In this document: one piece after another, positions 61,206 through 64,000 of the stretch
How the letters are laid out: every line of letters starts with the position of its first letter
Position numbering within the stretch: position 1 is the first letter of the stretch
Source of the DNA: Fructobacillus americanaquae
GTDB lineage: Bacteria > Bacillota > Bacilli > Lactobacillales > Lactobacillaceae
Assembly: GCF_024029775.1 (NCBI RefSeq)
Contig: NZ_CP097122.1
Location: forward strand, 1,241,001 to 1,305,000
Direction of reading: 5' to 3'
DNA length: 64,000 nt
Made by a program: the position numbers and the translations under genes
The notes under the pieces: generated by a model
Database searches by the model: none
The model's input: the letters and a program-made list of their open reading frames with translations, nothing else
Told to the model about the DNA's origin: nothing

Positions 61206-61907
61206 TTGTCACCATCTGACTTTAGTAACTTTTTAAGAGAAAAGTTTCAAATTAGTTTTAATAACTTAAACCTTTTGCAAGAGGCTTTGACCCAACGCAA
61301 TTACTTGAATGAACATCCTCAGGAACAGGGCCGGGATTATCAACGACTCGAATTTTTGGGTGATGCCATCATGCAGGCAACGGTGACGGAATACCTCTTT
61401 AAGCGCTATCCGGATTGGGATGAAGGTCAATTGACTGAAATGCGAATCACCATGGTTCAAACAAAGTCCTTTGCTCACTTCGCCCAAGTCATCCACCTGA
61501 ACGAGGCCATTCGTTTAGGTAAAGGTGAAGAAATGAATGGTGCCCGGTCACGTCCTTCACTTTTGGAGGATATTTGGGAAGCCTTTATTGGCGCCTTGTT
61601 CTTAGATCAGGGCCAGGCTGCCGTCGTTTCTTTGTTGAACCAGACGGTCTTTGCAGCCATTGATGAAAACTTCTTTGACCAATTTATTGACTTTAAGTCC
61701 CGCTTGCAAGAAAAGTTGCAAGCTCAGGGGTCCGTTGACATTACTTATCAAATTGAAAATGAAATCCGTAACGAAGATAACAGTCAGCTCTTTGAAGTTT
61801 TCGTTGCGGTTGATGGCAAGACTTTGGCTTATGGGTCAGGACAATCCATCAAGGATGCGGAAAAGGCGGCCGCACAAAAAGCCTATCAAGGTTTAACCGC
61901 CAAATAA
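61206..61907 (+). CDS. rnc: Ribonuclease III
   Basis: RNase III cuts double-stranded RNA and processes rRNA. The 233-residue protein has the catalytic signature RLEFLGDAIMQATVTEYLF, the second active-site stretch SLLEDIWEAFIGALFLDQG, and a C-terminal dsRNA-binding domain (SRLQEKLQAQGSVDITYQIE to AEKAAAQKAYQGL). The start is TTG 61206 with GAAAGGA at good spacing; the N-terminus fits the family. Followed 24 nt later by smc, the usual order in Firmicutes. Confidence 0.96.
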   Translation: MSPSDFSNFLREKFQISFNNLNLLQEALTQRNYLNEHPQEQGRDYQRLEFLGDAIMQATVTEYLFKRYPDWDEGQLTEMRITMVQTKSFAHFAQVIHLNEAIRLGKGEEMNGARSRPSLLEDIWEAFIGALFLDQGQAAVVSLLNQTVFAAIDENFFDQFIDFKSRLQEKLQAQGSVDITYQIENEIRNEDNSQLFEVFVAVDGKTLAYGSGQSIKDAEKAAAQKAYQGLTAK

Positions 61908-61931
61908 CACACAAGAGTATACAAAGCGCCC

Positions 61932-64000
61932 ATGAAATTAAAGACACTGGAAATTATTGGCTTTAAGTCTTTTGCCAATAAAACCGTGATTGACTTCCAG
62001 CAGGGAATGACTGGGATTGTTGGTCCAAATGGTTCTGGAAAATCAAATATTATTGAAGCCATCCGTTGGGTGATGGGGGAACAGTCGGCTAAAGATTTGC
62101 GAGGCAATAAAATGGCCGATGTCATTTTTGGTGGAACAAAGAACCGCAAACCCTTAAACCGGGCGGAAGTTTCGATTACCTTTGACAATGCTGATCATTA
62201 TATTGCTTCTGATTTTACCGAAATTCGAATTACTCGAAGGTTGTACCGGACAGGAGAATCCTCGTATCAATTAAACGGGACGGAATGCCGGCTCAAGGAT
62301 ATCCATGAACTCTTTATGGATACCGGTCTTGGTCGGGATGGCTTTTCAATTATTTCCCAAGGTCAGGTTGAAAAGATTTTTTCAGCGAAGCCGGAAGAAC
62401 GACGGGGAATCATTGAAGAAGTCGCTGGTGTCTATAAGTACAAGCAAAATAAGGACAAGGCCGAAAAGGACTTGGCTGCCACGGAAGATAACTTGGACCG
62501 TGTTGATGATATTATTGCTGAAGTGGAGGGGCGATTAAACCCTTTGGCTGACCAGGCTCTCAAGGCCAAAGACTATTTGGTTAAGCGCGAAAGTTTTGAA
62601 AAATTAGACCAGGTGCGATTGACCCGATCGATTTTGTTGCTGCAGGGACAAGTGGCTGAACAAAGTCAGGAGGCCGGTAAAACCAAGGAAGCTGTTGCTT
62701 ATCAGCAAAAACAGGTAAGCTTAATTCAGGATAATCTTGGTCAAAGTCGTGGCCAATTAGAGGCTATCCAGCACGACCGTGACAACTTACAGGCAGAGAT
62801 TGTTGCCAAGGCTCAGGAAAAAGAACGGTTGATTGGGAATCAGAAGCTGGCCTCACAAGAGCAGGCCACACTGGTTCGTGATTTAGCCCATTTAGTTGAT
62901 CAACAAAAAGACGAACAGGTTCAAGTCGAAAAAACGCAGGCTGAGTTAACTCAGGTACAAAAGCAACTGGCGGCCTTAGTCGACCAAGAACAATCATTAA
63001 AACAGACTATCAAGCAAATTGACCAGGAGCATGGTGCCACCAAGATTGATGCAGTGCAAAATGAACTGGCTGAAAACCGCAATGCTTATGTGACCACGAT
63101 GCAAGCGATTGCTTCCTTACATAATAAGCTGACTTATCAAGAAAAAGCCTTGGCCCAAACGGAAGCACAGTTAGCTTTGAAAAAGACGGCGATGACAAAG
63201 GCCCAGGATGATTTAAAAGCGGCAGAAAGTGCCTTGGCAGCTTATCAAAAAGAACATCCAGACCAAACGACTGGTGAAAATCCTTTTGAGGACCAAGTGG
63301 CACAGGCAAAGAATGCTTTAGCAGATGCCAAGGTAGCGGCTCAGGATCAACAAAAAAGTTGGCAAGAGGCGGCCTATGCCCTCGATCAGCAGCGGTCGCG
63401 TTATCAGGCAGAAGCTTCATTAGATGATTATGCTGGTTTTTATCAGGGTGTTAAGAACCTGATGGTGCCTGCTGTGCGGCAAAACTTTCCAGGCATCAAG
63501 GGCGTCGTTGCGGAATTGTTAACGGTTCCAAAATCCTACACGAAGGCGATTGAAACCGTCTTGGGTGGGGCGTTACAGCAAATTGTAGTGGACACGACTC
63601 AAACGGCTAAGTCGATTGTTGCCTACCTGACTAAAAACAAAAAGGGTCGGGTAACCCTTTTGCCGATTGATACCATTCGCCCTCGTCAGGCCCGTGACAT
63701 AGCCGCTGCTAGCCGTGAAAATGGCTATATTGGCTTAGCTGCTGACTTAGTTTCCGTGCCGGCTGGGATGGAAAATATCCTCTCTTCATTGCTGGGGACA
63801 ACCTTGGTTGTTGAAGATTTGGCGGCGGCTACACAGGTTGCTCGGGCTTGTCAAAATCGTTTGCGAGTTGTTTCATTGGACGGTCAGTTGGTCAATGCCG
63901 GTGGTTCTATTACCGGTGGTGCTAACTTTCGTCAAGGGCCATCTGTTCTGTCCCGGCAGGCTGATTTAAAGGAAAAAGAAGCGGCGTTAGCCAAGCAACA
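61932..64000 (+). CDS. smc: Chromosome segregation protein SMC (truncated by window end)
   Basis: SMC dimers with ScpAB fold and segregate the chromosome. The visible 689 codons start MKLKTLEIIGFKSFANKTVIDF, followed by Walker A GIVGPNGSGKSNI, the Q-loop/signature region FSIISQGQVEKIF and EEVAGVYKYKQNK, a long Gln/Lys/Ala-rich coiled coil (about 160-490), then the hinge domain (YAGFYQGVKNLMVPAV... GIKGVVAELLTVPKSY, VLGGALQQIVVD, VSLDGQLVNAGGSITGG). The frame is open to the last base, so the gene continues beyond the window with the second coiled coil and Walker B. No ribosome site precedes ATG 61932 (CAAAGCGCCC), which is odd for an essential gene. Confidence 0.97.
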   Translation, partial: MKLKTLEIIGFKSFANKTVIDFQQGMTGIVGPNGSGKSNIIEAIRWVMGEQSAKDLRGNKMADVIFGGTKNRKPLNRAEVSITFDNADHYIASDFTEIRITRRLYRTGESSYQLNGTECRLKDIHELFMDTGLGRDGFSIISQGQVEKIFSAKPEERRGIIEEVAGVYKYKQNKDKAEKDLAATEDNLDRVDDIIAEVEGRLNPLADQALKAKDYLVKRESFEKLDQVRLTRSILLLQGQVAEQSQEAGKTKEAVAYQQKQVSLIQDNLGQSRGQLEAIQHDRDNLQAEIVAKAQEKERLIGNQKLASQEQATLVRDLAHLVDQQKDEQVQVEKTQAELTQVQKQLAALVDQEQSLKQTIKQIDQEHGATKIDAVQNELAENRNAYVTTMQAIASLHNKLTYQEKALAQTEAQLALKKTAMTKAQDDLKAAESALAAYQKEHPDQTTGENPFEDQVAQAKNALADAKVAAQDQQKSWQEAAYALDQQRSRYQAEASLDDYAGFYQGVKNLMVPAVRQNFPGIKGVVAELLTVPKSYTKAIETVLGGALQQIVVDTTQTAKSIVAYLTKNKKGRVTLLPIDTIRPRQARDIAAASRENGYIGLAADLVSVPAGMENILSSLLGTTLVVEDLAAATQVARACQNRLRVVSLDGQLVNAGGSITGGANFRQGPSVLSRQADLKEKEAALAKQ

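Noticed and set aside
1-64000. tRNA, rRNA, transposase, prophage or integrase genes
   Set aside because: I looked for cloverleaf-like stretches, rRNA cores and mobile-element proteins in the gaps and frames and saw none that I could support.

Overview
The window looks like chromosomal DNA of a low-to-moderate G+C Gram-positive lactic acid bacterium. Gene order (relQ-nadK-rluD-mgtE, cdaA-cdaR-glmM-rnc-smc, mutS-mutL, gatCAB, yqgQ-glcK), rexBA-type AddAB, an LPxTG surface protein and a Wzx/Wzy exopolysaccharide cluster all fit Lactobacillaceae. My impression is the Leuconostoc/Fructobacillus branch, but this rests on protein flavour and not on any search.

Layout. (1) 1-5160: remnants of the late-competence operon, with comEA frameshifted and comEC broken and internally deleted, running into an intact holA. 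Then comes a decayed LPxTG adhesin gene with several frameshifts and a stop. (2) 5190-15640: DyP-type peroxidase (minus strand), recX, a DUF402 phosphatase-like gene and the large rexB-rexA recombination nuclease pair. (3) 15740-21200: yqgQ-glcK with a cre site, then relQ-nadK-rluD-mgtE. (4) 21390-25162: a Ser-rich membrane-anchored protein and a GH25 muramidase carrying eight about 108-residue, nearly identical repeats. (5) 25300-39121: an AT-rich exopolysaccharide/cell-wall glycopolymer cluster: flippase, priming transferase, chain-length protein, polymerase, DUF4422 protein, UDP-galactopyranose mutase, GtrB-like transferase, two large GT-C-type membrane proteins, a GlfT2-like transferase, an acyltransferase and GtrA. 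(6) 39300-42370: a Ser/Thr-rich secreted protein, a small membrane protein, an aldo/keto reductase, and rpsT and rpsO on the minus strand. (7) 42650-64000: housekeeping genes gatCAB, dgkB, rlmCD-like, GNAT, mutSL, DUF1456, murB, a CPA1 antiporter, cdaA-cdaR-glmM, rnc and the start of smc.

How the parts work together. Region 5 can supply UDP-galactofuranose (glf), start a lipid-linked repeat unit (priming transferase), extend it (GlfT-like and DUF4422), flip and polymerise it (Wzx, Wzy, Wzz), and decorate it outside the membrane (GtrB makes a lipid-phosphate sugar, GtrA flips it, GT-C proteins transfer it). Region 7 couples c-di-AMP synthesis (CdaA/CdaR) to a cation antiporter and to cell-wall precursor supply (GlmM, MurB).

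The main unexpected signals are: loss of the DNA-uptake channel while recombination genes remain intact; a recurring arrangement in which a short leader ORF with a good Shine-Dalgarno site ends just before a gene with no site of its own, or with a site formed by the leader's last codons (rluD, gatC, less surely glcK and dgkB); parallel absence of Fe-S cluster cysteines in RexB and the RlmCD-like enzyme; and homogenised repeats in the GH25 enzyme. I saw no tRNA, rRNA, CRISPR array, transposase or prophage gene.
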